DNA from: Thalassospira lucentensis
GTDB lineage: Bacteria; Pseudomonadota; Alphaproteobacteria; Rhodospirillales; Thalassospiraceae
Assembly: GCF_032921865.1 (NCBI RefSeq)
Contig: NZ_CP136684.1
Coordinates: 2,639,001-2,703,000 of the forward strand
Length of the DNA stretch: 64,000 nt
Direction of reading: 5' to 3'
The notes beneath the pieces are model-generated. The model was given only the letters and a program-made list of their open reading frames with translations, did not search any database and was not told the origin of the DNA. The position numbers and the translations under genes were made by a program. Of this stretch, positions 1 to 10,500 are shown piece after piece (the stretch's first letter is position 1; each line of letters starts with the position of its first letter).

Positions 1-25
1 CAACAAGAAGGCAGGATAGCCCAAC

Positions 26-1012
26 GTGTTTGTCGACAGTCCCTTTTGGCTCGCCATTCTGGTGTCCGGTGTTATCGCAACGGTTTTGATGCTCGCCCTT
101 TGGTTGGGGCTTGAGCGGGCAATGGCCCGGCGCATGGTACTCGCCGCTGTCATCCCGGCGGTAGCGGTGGCTGTTCCGGCGGCCATCGGTTTGCCGGAAA
201 CCGCGCGTGGCGGTGTGGGTGCCGCACTTCTTATGCTGGTGCTGGGCGGGGTTTGTGGCGCAATCCTTGATTTTGCACATCTGCGTGCGCGGCCTTGCGC
301 GATTGTTGCGGCCATTCTGATGTTGCTGGGCGGTTGGCTGGTTCTGGCGGCTCCTGTTACCGGGCTTCTGTATCATCCAGGCGGGTTGGTGACGCTGGTA
401 TGGGGTGCCTATATCCTGATCGGGGCGTCCTTCCTGTGGGTCTCACGCCCGAATTTTGACGAGGACGAAGACCCGGGCACGACCAAGGGCAGGGGCAAAA
501 AGAACGGCAAATCTGCAAAAACCGCCAAAACATCGACAAAATCCAATGTCACAAGCGACGAGGATGTCGCAAGACCGGCACCAGTTGCGACCTTTGTGGC
601 ACTTGCGGTCGGGCAGGGGATTATCGCCGCCCAGTTCGACCTGCGCGATCAGGTGGTTTTTCAGGCCGGTCTTTCGGTCGCCCTTATGGTGGCGCTGGTT
701 TCCGAAAAGGCCGCCCCGCAATATCGTGCAGCGTTGTGGCTGGCGATCAGTACCGCGCTGATGGCAAGTGCATCGGGCGTGATGCTGGCAGCACCGGCGT
801 CAGCATTTGCCATGGCGGTCCTGGTTCTGGTGGTGTTTGCCGGATCGGGTGCAGCGCGGATTGCAGCACTTTTGCCAGCCGATATCGGTGCGAATGCCGG
901 GCCGGGCGGTGCGGTTCTGGCGATGCTGGTGCGGGTATCGGTTCTGGCATTGCCAGTGTTGGTGGCGGCACTTGTGGCCTATATCGGGGCGACAATGCAG
1001 TCAATTCCTTAA
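26..1012 (+). CDS. Polytopic inner-membrane protein, unknown function
   Basis: The product is 328 residues and I do not recognise its family. It is almost entirely hydrophobic, with about eight likely membrane segments, four before and three or four after a polar loop at about residues 145-175. That loop is very rich in Lys, Thr and Ser and is probably cytoplasmic. The GTG start follows a purine-rich AAGAAGGCAGGA stretch, which supports it. The 5' side lies at the window edge, so any operon partner upstream cannot be seen. The next gene on this strand begins 223 bases later. No catalytic motif is visible. Confidence 0.75.
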   Translation: MFVDSPFWLAILVSGVIATVLMLALWLGLERAMARRMVLAAVIPAVAVAVPAAIGLPETARGGVGAALLMLVLGGVCGAILDFAHLRARPCAIVAAILMLLGGWLVLAAPVTGLLYHPGGLVTLVWGAYILIGASFLWVSRPNFDEDEDPGTTKGRGKKNGKSAKTAKTSTKSNVTSDEDVARPAPVATFVALAVGQGIIAAQFDLRDQVVFQAGLSVALMVALVSEKAAPQYRAALWLAISTALMASASGVMLAAPASAFAMAVLVLVVFAGSGAARIAALLPADIGANAGPGGAVLAMLVRVSVLALPVLVAALVAYIGATMQSIP

Positions 1013-1235
1013 GGAATGCGGGACAAGGCTTGACCAAAAGCGCTGATTCTATTCATCTTTGCCTAACTGTTGCACTGTAATCTCGGTTTGTTACGTTATG
1101 GAAACTGTGTGCCGAAAGTAGTACAAGTTTCGAATTAACGCGTCGGGTGGGGCGTTTGGGGGACTTAATGACTGCCAGTTACAAGGTTTCGACGCCACCC
1201 GTAATAATCATAACCACCGTTCAAGGATATTACCG

Positions 1236-2396
1236 GTGAAAAGACCTTATATCCTCGTCATCATTGGCGTTTTGCTGATTGTTGCCGCGATCTCGTTGAA
1301 TTACATGCTGACACAGTCGGTAGACGAAACCGATACGCCGGCACGAACAACAGCTCCGCCCGCCGTGACACCGGATGCCGGAAACACGCAGCAGGCCGCG
1401 CCGGAACAAACCGACGCAGCACCCGAAGTTCGTACGCCGAGCTTTGACGTCGTGCGCATCGGCCCGGATGGCAATGCCGTGATTGCTGGCCGCGCTGCCC
1501 CGAACAGTACCGTGCGTATCCGCGAGGGTGACGAAGTTATCGGACAGGCAACCGCCGATGAACGCGGTGAATGGGTGGTTTTGCCTGAGAAACCGCTGGC
1601 AAGCGGTGATCGGGAACTGTCACTTGAATCCGAAGACAGCACCGGTGAAATTCACAAGGGCGATGATAATGTCGTGGTTCTGATCCCGGAAAAACCGGCT
1701 GCCGGTGACACCGCAACTGCCGATCAGACATCGGGTGATGATGCCGCCAAAAACGATGATGCGGCAGAACAGCCGATCATTGCCATGCGCGTGCCCAAGG
1801 AAGGCGGCGCTGCCACCGTCCTGCAGGGACCGGCTCCCGAAGATATGAGCAAGGAAACCGCCCGCGAACTGGCCGAAGCCATGCCGCAGGGATCGGAAAT
1901 GCCTGCCGCGACCGCCGAACAACCTGCAGCCGCCATGCCACGCCTGTCGATTGATGTTGTCGATTATGACGAAGAAGGTCGTGTTGCCATGTCTGGCAAG
2001 GCCGATGATGACACCAGCGTCCGTGTTTATCTTGATAATAAATTTGTCGGCAGTGCAACGACCGGGGAAGATGGCAACTGGGCTCTGACCATTGGTGAGC
2101 CGATCGAGCCGGGCCAGTATCAGTTACGCGCTGATCAGCTTGATCCGTCTGACAAGGTGACCGCACGCGTCGAATTGCCGTTTGAACGCGCCCGTCCAGA
2201 TCAGATTCTGGAACCGGGTTCGCGTTATGTTGTGCAGCCGGGTAACAGCCTTTGGCGGATTGCGCGTCGGACCTATGGCGACGGCCTGCAATACTGGGTG
2301 ATTTACAACCAGAATCGCAAACAGATCCGTGATCCGGACCTGATTTATCCGGGGCAGATTTTTGCGCTTCCGGAAAATGGGATCGCACAGCAGTAA
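1236..2396 (+). CDS. Membrane-anchored LysM peptidoglycan-binding protein with Ig-like repeats
   Basis: The product has 386 residues and starts with GTG behind an AAGGA ribosome site. Residues 6-24 form one membrane segment with little cytoplasmic part, so the rest should be periplasmic. Two similar Ig-like/bacterial adhesion-type segments are visible, at about 70-140 and 240-315. Both carry the pattern of a hydrophobic strand, 'G-A-P/DD-T/S-V-R' and 'G-E-W/N-W'. An acidic and Ala/Pro-rich linker joins them. The C-terminus (about 330-380) is a LysM module: YVVQPGNSLWRIARRTYGDG, then DPDLIYPGQIFALP. Proteins of this design bind peptidoglycan. A strong terminator follows at 2413-2450, so the gene is probably monocistronic. 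Confidence 0.88.
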   Translation: MKRPYILVIIGVLLIVAAISLNYMLTQSVDETDTPARTTAPPAVTPDAGNTQQAAPEQTDAAPEVRTPSFDVVRIGPDGNAVIAGRAAPNSTVRIREGDEVIGQATADERGEWVVLPEKPLASGDRELSLESEDSTGEIHKGDDNVVVLIPEKPAAGDTATADQTSGDDAAKNDDAAEQPIIAMRVPKEGGAATVLQGPAPEDMSKETARELAEAMPQGSEMPAATAEQPAAAMPRLSIDVVDYDEEGRVAMSGKADDDTSVRVYLDNKFVGSATTGEDGNWALTIGEPIEPGQYQLRADQLDPSDKVTARVELPFERARPDQILEPGSRYVVQPGNSLWRIARRTYGDGLQYWVIYNQNRKQIRDPDLIYPGQIFALPENGIAQQ

Positions 2397-2412
2397 CTGC
2401 ATTTCTTTTCCG

Positions 2413-2450
2413 GGGGCAAAACACGTGATAATGGTGTTTTGCCCCTTTTT
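2413..2450 (+). terminator. Rho-independent terminator after LysM gene
   Basis: A perfect 12-bp stem (GGGGCAAAACAC at 2413-2424 with GTGTTTTGCCCC at 2434-2445) with a 9-base loop runs straight into TTTTTA. It lies 17 bases after the LysM gene stop. Confidence 0.92.
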
Positions 2451-2562
2451 ATTTGCAGGTTGCGTTGCCCTTTGTCATCACTAGATGGTAGTAACGCGGC
2501 CGACCGGTAATCATTGCCGGAATTGTTATGCCCGTACCCATGGCAACCAGGGAATAAAGACT

Positions 2563-3252
2563 TTGAAATCCGTTCTTGTGCCGATCAATCCCGAAGGCTG
2601 GAAATTCGTGGCGATTTTCGCGGCGATCACCGTGGTTCTGTTTCTGATTGCCGAACCGCTGGGCTGGATCGGTGTGATCCTGACACTCTGGTGTGCCTAT
2701 TTCTTCCGCGATCCGGACCGTATCACCCCGGTTGACGAGAACCTCGTCATTTCGCCGGCGGATGGCCGCGTCTGCATGATTTCCAAGGCACCGCTGCCCA
2801 AGGAACTCGAACTGGACGATAAAACGCCGCGCACGCGTGTTTCGATCTTCATGAATGTGTTCAACGTTCATGTGAACCGTTGTCCGGTCAATGGCGAAGT
2901 CGTTGGCGAGGCCTATGTGCCTGGTAAATTCGTCAATGCCGAGCTCGATAAGGCATCGGAAAACAACGAACGCCAGATTCTTCTGGTGCGTGACAAGGAA
3001 GGCCGCGAATTTGGCGTTGTCCAGATTGCGGGTCTTGTGGCGCGTCGTATTCTTTGTGATGTTGGCCGTGGTTCGCAGCTGAAAGCTGGCGAACGTTTCG
3101 GCTTGATCCGTTTCGGATCGCGTGTTGACGTGTACCTTCCCGAAGGTGTCGAACCCAAAGTCATCGTTGGTCAGACCACGATTGCCGGTGAAACCATCCT
3201 TGCCGATATTGCGGCCAAGGGGGCAGAAGCCGCAGTCGGGGAGATCCGCTAA
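2563..3252 (+). CDS. psd: Phosphatidylserine decarboxylase proenzyme (short form)
   Basis: This enzyme converts phosphatidylserine to phosphatidylethanolamine at the inner membrane. The TTG at 2563 is preferred over an ATG-like start 78 bases upstream. The extra 26 residues from that start look non-native, the TTG has a CAGGGA ribosome site, and it gives 229 residues, close to the usual length of the alphaproteobacterial short form. A hydrophobic hairpin lies at about residues 18-50, followed by FFRDPDR and the SPADGRV motif. Further on come [12 protein letters not shown] and the self-cleavage site [15 protein letters not shown]. Cleavage between Gly and Ser there generates the pyruvoyl cofactor and the alpha and beta chains. 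The stop overlaps the pssA start (TAATG). Confidence 0.96.
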   Translation: MKSVLVPINPEGWKFVAIFAAITVVLFLIAEPLGWIGVILTLWCAYFFRDPDRITPVDENLVISPADGRVCMISKAPLPKELELDDKTPRTRVSIFMNVFNVHVNRCPVNGEVVGEAYVPGKFVNAELDKASENNERQILLVRDKEGREFGVVQIAGLVARRILCDVGRGSQLKAGERFGLIRFGSRVDVYLPEGVEPKVIVGQTTIAGETILADIAAKGAEAAVGEIR

Positions 3253-4109
3253 TGGCAGGCGGCATCCGACAGAGCCGCCCCCGGCGGTTCAAGGCATTGT
3301 CACTAAGCCGTCTGGCGCCGAATGTGGCGACCCTGATGGGGATGTGTGCTGGTTTGACATCGATCCGCTTTGCGATGCAGGATCGATGGGAAGCTGCGGT
3401 TGCCGCCATCCTGATCGCCGGGATCATCGATGGCCTTGATGGCCGTCTTGCGCGGATGCTGAACGCATCCAGCCGCTTTGGTGCCGAGCTTGACAGCCTT
3501 TCGGATTTTGTCTGCTTTGGTGTCGCACCGGCGATGATGCTTTATTTCTGGTCGCTGCATGAATTCGGCCCGATCGGCTGGGCCTTGTCGCTGCTGTTTG
3601 CGGTGTGCATGGCGCTGCGTCTGGCGCGGTTCAATACCCAGATGCTGGGCGAACCGGAATTGCCGACTTGGGCCTATCGTTTCTTTACCGGGGTTCCTGC
3701 CCCGGCGGCAGCGGCGCTTGCGATGTGGCCGATTGTGCTGACTTTCCAGTTCGGGCGTGGCGTGTTTGACAGCCCCTACATCGTTGCACCTTACGGTGTG
3801 TTGATTGCCGGTCTGATGGTGTCGCGGATGCCGACCTATTCATTCAAGAAGGTCAAGGTTCCGCGCGCATGGGTTCTGCCGCTGATGCTGGCATTCGGGG
3901 CTTCCGTCGCGTTTCTGGTGTCCTCGCCGTGGCTGACGCTTTCGGTGATTGCCGCGGTCTATTTTGCGACCTTCCCGCTGTCATATCGTTCGTATCGCCG
4001 CATGGGGGTCGAACATCAGCAGGACGAAGTTCGTGCCGAGGAAGAAGACGATGACGGCGAACCCGATGACGATCCCGAAGAAGGGCTGAACCGGGTTCAT
4101 CAGAATTGA
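3252..4109 (+). CDS. pssA: CDP-diacylglycerol--serine O-phosphatidyltransferase
   Basis: This membrane enzyme makes phosphatidylserine from CDP-diacylglycerol and serine, the step before Psd. The 285-residue product carries the complete CDP-alcohol phosphatidyltransferase signature DG-x2-AR-x8-G-x3-D-x3-D (from DGRLAR to DSLSD, residues about 64-86). Several membrane segments follow. The C-terminus (about 255-285) is a highly acidic tail of Asp and Glu. The start overlaps the psd stop by one base, so the two consecutive steps are translationally coupled. The order is reversed relative to the pathway. A hairpin at 4134-4157 probably ends the transcript. Confidence 0.96.
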   Translation: MAGGIRQSRPRRFKALSLSRLAPNVATLMGMCAGLTSIRFAMQDRWEAAVAAILIAGIIDGLDGRLARMLNASSRFGAELDSLSDFVCFGVAPAMMLYFWSLHEFGPIGWALSLLFAVCMALRLARFNTQMLGEPELPTWAYRFFTGVPAPAAAALAMWPIVLTFQFGRGVFDSPYIVAPYGVLIAGLMVSRMPTYSFKKVKVPRAWVLPLMLAFGASVAFLVSSPWLTLSVIAAVYFATFPLSYRSYRRMGVEHQQDEVRAEEEDDDGEPDDDPEEGLNRVHQN

Positions 4110-4133
4110 TCCTATCCGGCCGAAATTCTTTGG

Positions 4134-4160
4134 CAGGCACCGTTTTGGCGGTGCCTGTTT
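4134..4160 (+). terminator. Terminator after psd-pssA
   Basis: A 9-bp stem, CAGGCACCG (4134-4142) with CGGTGCCTG (4149-4157), is followed by TTTCATTT. It sits between the convergent pssA gene and the leftward solute-binding-like gene. Confidence 0.75.
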
Positions 4161-4177
4161 CATTTGGGGGAGCGATG

Positions 4178-5125
4178 TTATTGTCCGACGGGAAGATCTC
4201 GTGACTGTTTGAATTCTTTCAGGGCATCAAGGAAACGGGCACGGTCCTCGTGGCCAAGATAATCGATATAATATTCAAGCCACGGCATAGCGGGATGGCT
4301 GGCAAGGATGGCGTTGATCTCGCTGACAGCCCCGATACCATTTTCCGACCGACTGCAGGCCACGCTGATATTCATCAGACGGGGTAGCCCCTGAATGGGC
4401 AACGACAATGTGTCGGATGCATCCTTTGCCTGACGGCGATGGAACTCGATTTCAACCGGATAGGCCAGCATCCAGTCAATGCGACCTATTTCCAGCATCA
4501 TCGGAAAGCTTGACTGGTTATCAGTGCGCAAAACATTTGGCGCATTAATCGCAGTTGCCAGAATGCTGTCAACTTCCGGTCCATAAGACCGGGCCTTTGC
4601 CAGTGCTGTATAGCGCGATGTATCGCCAAGCAGCGCGGCCAGATCGATCGTTCCGTTTGCCAGCATGTATGGCCGAAAGTAGTGGCGGGCGCTGCTTAGA
4701 ACGACAACCGAAAGCGGCAGCAATGGTGCGACGGTGCCACTTATGGCGAAATCTTTTGCGCGTTCCGGGGTCTGTTGGGTTCCGGGGATACAGATGGTTT
4801 TACCGCTTTCTCCCGCCGCGCGCATGGCATCATAGGCACTGCGCCGCGGCAGGATTTGTACCAGATGGTTATATTCGGGCATACGCGCGATAAACCAGTC
4901 CAGCATTTGCGCACCATAGCCGTTCAACCGACCCTCGACCTTTATGAAGCCCGGTGTGATGGCGTCTACGGCCCAGACAATATCCGTTCTGGTTTCCGAT
5001 GTTGATGGGGGCACGGGGGTAACAAGCAGCGGCAAAGTTTCCTGCGCCATTGCTGCAGGTATTTGCGAAACCAGCATTGCCGAAATTCCGGCAATTATGA
5101 GGGAACTGAAATAGCGACTGCACAT
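4178..5125 (-). CDS. Periplasmic solute-binding-like protein (family 3 type), copy A
   Basis: The protein is probably exported. From the Met at 5125 it starts with a typical signal peptide (hydrophobic core, then PAAMAQE). The longer reading frame back to 5203 adds a polar stretch in front of this and is less likely. The body resembles the TIGR02285-like branch of family-3 solute-binding proteins: 'DIVWAVDAITPGFI', then a 'GYGAQMLDWF' block, and a late 'LELGRIDWMLAYPVEIEF' block. It has the same plan as the neighbouring gene at 5376-6311, including the ending 'MPWLEYYIDYL' against 'MPWTNFYAAWL'. The two look like diverged duplicates. No ABC permease or ATPase lies nearby, so ligand and role are unknown. 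A sensory input function is possible. Confidence 0.8.
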   Translation of the reverse strand: MCSRYFSSLIIAGISAMLVSQIPAAMAQETLPLLVTPVPPSTSETRTDIVWAVDAITPGFIKVEGRLNGYGAQMLDWFIARMPEYNHLVQILPRRSAYDAMRAAGESGKTICIPGTQQTPERAKDFAISGTVAPLLPLSVVVLSSARHYFRPYMLANGTIDLAALLGDTSRYTALAKARSYGPEVDSILATAINAPNVLRTDNQSSFPMMLEIGRIDWMLAYPVEIEFHRRQAKDASDTLSLPIQGLPRLMNISVACSRSENGIGAVSEINAILASHPAMPWLEYYIDYLGHEDRARFLDALKEFKQSRDLPVGQ

Positions 5126-5375
5126 ACCAATATACCCGTTCGCCAAGATGCGCGGGTCCGTGTTTTCATCCATGCTTACCCAAAAGTGGTGGGGCATCAG
5201 CATAGATCAATAGTCATACAATGGAAAATCGTGTTGCAGTCCGGTTTAACCGAGGTAAAGGGGCTTGCATGTTGGATATCAGAAAGCGGATAGGTTTGGA
5301 AAACGGCCCGCAACACCCGGGCAGGTTTAGTCACTTTAGGATAGGGTGTTGTTTGGTGAGACATTGGGACGTGGT

Positions 5376-6311
5376 TTATTTTCTTGGCGTCAGAAGTGCT
5401 TCGAACTGTTTGGGGTCGATATAATGCGCCCGTGCCGCCACAAACCATTCGCGATCCTGAGGGGAAAGCCAAGCAGCATAAAAGTTGGTCCATGGCATGT
5501 CGGGATTGGTATCGACAATCTGGTTGATCCGGGAAATCGCCTGTTGGCCAGCCGGTGTTTTCGCACAGCCTATGGTCGCTTCAAGCAGGTTGGTATTGCC
5601 ACGGATCGGCAATGATTTGATCATCTGGTTGGGCGCGATTTCCCGCCGGTAAAATTCCGCTTCGGACGGGAAATAGAATGTCCAGTCGATCCGGCCCAGT
5701 TCAAGAAGTTTCAAAAGCTTGCTATCGTCGGCCACCGGCATGATTTGCGGGGCGTTGCGATATCTTTCGACATAATTGTCAATCAGTGTCCCGTAAGATC
5801 GCCCGATCCGAAGGGCGGTGGTCATATCCCCGTTCGCCATCAATTGGCCAAGCTGGATATGTCCTTCTTCGTCAAGGAAGGGTTGGAAATTTGCCTCGTC
5901 CTCCGCGCGGATGACGACGGAAATCGGCAGATGCAGCAGAATGGTCTTGGCAAAGCTGATATATTCGCGCCGTTCGTCGGTCGGGATCAGGGTCGTACTG
6001 CAACGGATATGACCGGGATGGTCATCGGCCGCCCCGTTGCGCATTTCCGCCAGAAGCCGCGCCAGAGGAACTTCCATGATTTCGTGCTGATAATCGTCAA
6101 GCCGCGCGGCAAACCAGTTCTGGGTATCGGAGGCATAACCGGTAAGTTTTCCATCTTCGGAAATGAAGGCTGGAGCGAAAGGCGGGACAGCCCAGGTCAG
6201 GATGCCCGGGGCATCAGCGTTAGCGACCGTTGCCATGAAGGGCAGCGCGACAAGTCCGATCAGACCGGATACGGCGCGATATTTGCGCCAACGCATCATC
6301 CGCAATCCCAT
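5376..6311 (-). CDS. Periplasmic solute-binding-like protein (family 3 type), copy B
   Basis: This 311-residue protein begins with a basic N-terminus, a hydrophobic signal segment and a likely ATVANADA cleavage region. It shares its architecture with copy A: ILTWAVPPFAPAFI near the N-terminus, a GYASDTQNWF block, LELGRIDWTFYFPSEAEFYR and a terminal DMPWTNFYAAWL block. Identity is clearly partial, so the duplication is old. A GGGAATAAAAC stretch precedes the ATG. The 250 bases between the two copies hold no gene, and no terminator is evident there, so co-transcription is possible. There are no transporter partners in the window. The 284 bases upstream (6312-6595) separate it from the divergent gene at 6596 and should hold both promoters. 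Confidence 0.82.
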   Translation of the reverse strand: MGLRMMRWRKYRAVSGLIGLVALPFMATVANADAPGILTWAVPPFAPAFISEDGKLTGYASDTQNWFAARLDDYQHEIMEVPLARLLAEMRNGAADDHPGHIRCSTTLIPTDERREYISFAKTILLHLPISVVIRAEDEANFQPFLDEEGHIQLGQLMANGDMTTALRIGRSYGTLIDNYVERYRNAPQIMPVADDSKLLKLLELGRIDWTFYFPSEAEFYRREIAPNQMIKSLPIRGNTNLLEATIGCAKTPAGQQAISRINQIVDTNPDMPWTNFYAAWLSPQDREWFVAARAHYIDPKQFEALLTPRK

Positions 6312-6595
6312 GTTTTATTCCCGAATATGCAAGGATCGTTATTGTTTTGTGATCATGATAGCGCCGAATTCATTAGCAAATTATGTAGGCCCTGCTATCC
6401 GAACGAAGGATTTCCCCTATCACTAGGTTTGGTCTTGAAACAGAAATTGCTCTACCTCATGTGCAATAAGACCATTAGACTTTCGATAAGGGAATCTGAG
6501 CGGAATTGCTGTTTGGTGATCCGTATGTTCTTCGCTACGATGCTGCTGACGGGAATAACGAAAAACAAGACGGCTTTCATCGCTATGAGGCGGTA

Positions 6596-7411
6596 ATGAC
6601 CTTTGACAGACGTCCGCCATGGCCCGTTGCCATTTTATCCGTTACGGCCGCTCGTCTTGTGGCGATAGTGTTTGTCTTGTGCGGGCTTTCGGAATGGAAG
6701 CAAAGCCCCGCTTATGCGCAAACTGTCGATATCGTGACAACGCCGTTCCCACCCTATGTTGTTGTCAGCGAAGACAGCAATTATGTCTCTGGCCCTGCAG
6801 TCGATGTTGTACGCCAGATCTGCAATGACGCGAATATAGAATGCCGGATTACTGCGCAACCTTGGGCACGCGCCTTTGCCGCAGCACAGGCCCAGCCCGA
6901 TACCCTGATTTTCAGTATCGCCCGTCGTCCGGATCGGGAAGGCCTGTTTCGATGGGTTGGCACGGTTTCTCCGTATCATGTAAGACTATTTTCACTGCGC
7001 GGTAGCGACGTGCCGGTGGGAACCAATTGGGACGCCTTGAAAACCTTCCGGATTACCGGTCAACTTAAGGACGTCAAGGCAGAGTTCCTGCAAAATCAGG
7101 GTTTTGACGTTGATTTCGTCCCTTCGGCCGAGGCGACCCTGCGGCTTCTTTATGCCGGTCGGGTTGATCTGGTGGCGGGGGATGCGCTTTCGCTGCCTTA
7201 CCGGGCTGGAAGCCTTCAATACAATGTCGATCTTTTACAGGTCTCAGCCGAAATACCCGAACTTTCCAGCGAGCTTTATCTTGCCGCCAGCCGGTCAACC
7301 GATCCGAACATCGTTACCCGATTGGAAAATGCTTTGGGTGAGTTGAAAAAAAGCGGTGTTTATCAAAAGATATGGGCGCAATCCCTGCCCGAAGGTGTTC
7401 CTTCGAACTGA
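6596..7411 (+). CDS. Periplasmic amino-acid-binding-like protein (SBP_bac_3)
   Basis: The ATG at 6596 has a GAGG ribosome site and leads into a signal-type N-terminus (basic start, hydrophobic core, ending PAYAQ), giving 271 residues. The mature part begins VDIVTTPFPPYVV, the classic start of family-3 solute-binding proteins. Two lobes follow, with ARRPDREGLFRWVG, a cleft-type GRVDLVAGDALSLPYR and the closing LKKSGVYQKIWAQ. It differs in detail from the two leftward genes, so this is a third, separate member of the fold. It also stands alone, with no permease or ATPase. Ligand unknown. Confidence 0.85.
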   Translation: MTFDRRPPWPVAILSVTAARLVAIVFVLCGLSEWKQSPAYAQTVDIVTTPFPPYVVVSEDSNYVSGPAVDVVRQICNDANIECRITAQPWARAFAAAQAQPDTLIFSIARRPDREGLFRWVGTVSPYHVRLFSLRGSDVPVGTNWDALKTFRITGQLKDVKAEFLQNQGFDVDFVPSAEATLRLLYAGRVDLVAGDALSLPYRAGSLQYNVDLLQVSAEIPELSSELYLAASRSTDPNIVTRLENALGELKKSGVYQKIWAQSLPEGVPSN

Positions 7412-7465
7412 TACATTCCGCCTTGTTGCGGCTTATGATTTTCCCTGTCTGTTCCCCCAAAAAGT

Positions 7466-7498
7466 GACCGGCCCCCAATGCGTAGCTGGGGGCCGGTC
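7466..7498 (-). terminator. Terminator of the RND efflux operon
   Basis: A perfect 12-bp stem (GACCGGCCCCCA with TGGGGGCCGGTC, 9-base loop). Read on the minus strand it is followed by ACTTTTT, which suits termination of the leftward efflux operon that ends at 7566. Confidence 0.8.
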
Positions 7499-7540
7499 AA
7501 ACCGCGCGGCGGGGTCGGGGGGGAATGTCGCGCGGTTTTT
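7499..7540 (+). terminator. Terminator of the rightward solute-binding gene
   Basis: A 10-bp stem, AAACCGCGCG (7499-7508) with CGCGCGGTTT (7529-7538), is followed by TTC-rich sequence on the plus strand. It lies directly beside the hairpin at 7466-7498, so the two convergent units each have their own terminator. Confidence 0.7.
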
Positions 7541-7565
7541 CTGTTCTGCCAGAGGTCGCTGGGTT

Positions 7566-10500
7566 TTACGCCCCGTGATCGGCCGATTGCGGTGTACTAT
7601 CCCGGCCAAATTTTTCTGCTATTCGTGCTTTCAGTTTCCGCCAGCCGATCCCCGCCTTGTGACGCATCATCAGCGCACAGGGGGTAAAGACCAGGGTCAG
7701 GACGGTGGCAAATGCCAGACCAAACGCAATGGATGTCGAAAGCTGGACCCACCATTGAGTAGAGGGCGCACCGATCGACATTGAACGTTCGGCAAAGTCG
7801 ATGTTGATCTGCAACACCATCGGTACCAGACCAAGGATCGTGGTAACAGTGGTCAGCATCACAGGACGCAAACGCTGTGCTCCGGTTTGCAGGATCGCGG
7901 TTTCGATACTGTCGGCACTGTGTTTGAGCCGATCAAACGTATCGATCAGAACGATGTTGTTGTTTACCACAATGCCGGCTAGTGCCACGACCCCGATCCC
8001 GTTCATGACAATTGAAAACGCCTGTCCGGTGATCATCAAGCCAAGGAACACACCGGCTGTTGACATCACAATCGCGATCATGATCAGAAGCGAACTGGAT
8101 ATGCTGTTGAACTGGGTTACCAGAATGACGAACATGATGAACAGAGCGACCGAAAAAGCGTTTTTCAGGAAGTCTGCAGATTTTTGCTGTTCTTCATCCT
8201 GCCCCTTGAATTCGACCGAAACCCGCGGATCGATATCAAGGGTTTTCATCCATTCCTTGACCTCCTGGACCTTGGTGTCGACCAGAATGCCTTCGGCAAC
8301 GTCGGCCTTCACCGTCAGGGCACGGCGGCTGTCAACGCGTGACAATGTCCCGGTTTTGGGCTTCGCCGTACGTTTGACGAAATTCGCCAGTGGTACCAGA
8401 CCCTTGTCGGTCACGATCTGAAGACTTTGCAGTTCTTCAAGCGATCTGTGTTCAGCCGGATAACGCCCGACAATGTCAATTTCCTCGGTTGAATCATCCG
8501 GACGATAGGTCGAAAAATTGATGCCGTTGGTGACCAGTTTGATCACATTGCCGATCTGGGTGATATCCGCCCCAAATTTCAAAGCCTGTGCACGGTCGAC
8601 AGTATATTCCCAGTCAATGCCCGGGGGCGATTTGCCGTCTTCGAAATTGTAAAGACCGCCCATTTCCTGCAATCCGGTCATCAGCATGGTTGCGGTTTCA
8701 TCCAGCGCGTCGGGATAAAGCGAGCGCAACTGGATCTGGACATCCTTGCCTTGTGGCGGGCCTGCTTCGGCGGCGCGAATTTCGATCTGTAATCCGGCGA
8801 GATCGGCCGTTTCTTCAAGGATGCGATGTTCAATCTCGGTCGCTTTCGGGCGCGATTGCCAGTCGGCATATTCAAGCTGGATGACACCGATCACGTCTTC
8901 GGGGGTATCATTGCCGCCGCTGCTTGCACTGCGGCCCGAGCGGGCATAGACCGTATCAAACCAGTGTTCGCCTTCGTGCTTGGCATCAAGGCCCAGAATG
9001 CGGTCCTCGACTTCTTTGAGCAACGTATCCTGTTCATAGTAGGACATATTGCCGCGTGCACGTACCTGAACGGCGGCGACCTCGGGCTCGACCGCGGGGA
9101 AAAACTCCACCCCGCGACCAAATACCCCAAATGCCGCCCACACACCGATCAGGATGACAAATGCCATCGGTACAACCAGCCAATGCAACCGCAATGAACC
9201 TTTAAGCAGCCGGACATAAAAACCTGTCCCACCCTTAAGGTCGCGCAAACGATCCATCCGGCCTGCGGCAACCGCGTCCAGTGCCTCGCTTGATGCTGAA
9301 CCGGGCTTGCCAAACCATGCGCCCACCGTCGGCACAAAGATCAGGGCCATAACCAGCGATGCCGACAGGGTAAACAGAACCGTGATCGGCAGGAATTTCA
9401 TGAACTCGCCGACGATATCGGGCCAGAATGCCAGTGGCAGGAAGGCCGCAAGCGTCGTTGCCGTGGATGCAATGATCGGCATCGCCATGCGTTTGGCCGC
9501 CAACGGATAGGCCTGCTTGCGCGGCAATCCGTCCAGCATCTTGCGATCAGCATATTCGGTTACAACAATTGCACCATCCACCAGCATCCCGACCGCAAGG
9601 ATCAGACTGAACAGAACGACGATATTAACCGTCATGCCCAGAGCCCAAAGGATCAGGATAGCCGTCAGGAACGACCCCGGAATGGCAAGCCCTACCAAAA
9701 GTCCCGACCGCCAGCCCAGCGACCAGATCACCACCACCATCACCAGCAGGATCGCAAGAATCACACTGTTCTGAAGGTCGGTCAGCATGGTGCGGATATC
9801 TGATGATTTATCCTGCGAATAGCTGACGGTGACGTTGGGCGGGAAGGATTGGGCGGCGTCGGCGGTAACAGATTTGATGTTGTCGATCACATCAATGATG
9901 TTTTCGCCGACACGTTTGGAAACCTCGATTGCGATGGCCGACTGGCCGTTCAGACGGGCAAAGCTTTCGGCATCCTTGAAAGTCCTGCGGACTTCGCCGA
10001 TATCGCGGAACCGGATGACGGAATCCCCGTCGACGACCAGCGGCATATCAAGGATATCATTGACCGTCTCAAACAGGCCGGGAACCTTGATGTTGAAACG
10101 GCCCGATCCCGTATCGATGGCACCGGCCGCCACCAGCGCATTTGAATTGCGGACCAGCGAAACGATATCGACACCGTTCAGGCGATAGGCCTCGACCTTC
10201 ATCGGGTCGATGACAAATTCGACCAGTTCCTCGCGGTCACCGGCAAGGTTGGCTTCAAGGACCGCTGGGATGCCTTCGATGTCATCTTTAAGGTCGCGCG
10301 CCAGACGCAACAGGGTACGTTCGGGCACTTCACCGGCAAGTGTCACGACCAGAACCGGGAACAGCGACAGGTTGACCTCGTGAACTTCGGGGTCGTCAGT
10401 TTCGTCGGGCAGTTCGGATTTGGCAATGTCGACCCGTTCACGCACATCGGCAAGCGCGTCGTCAATATCGACATCTGAATAGAATTCAAGCGTGACCGAT

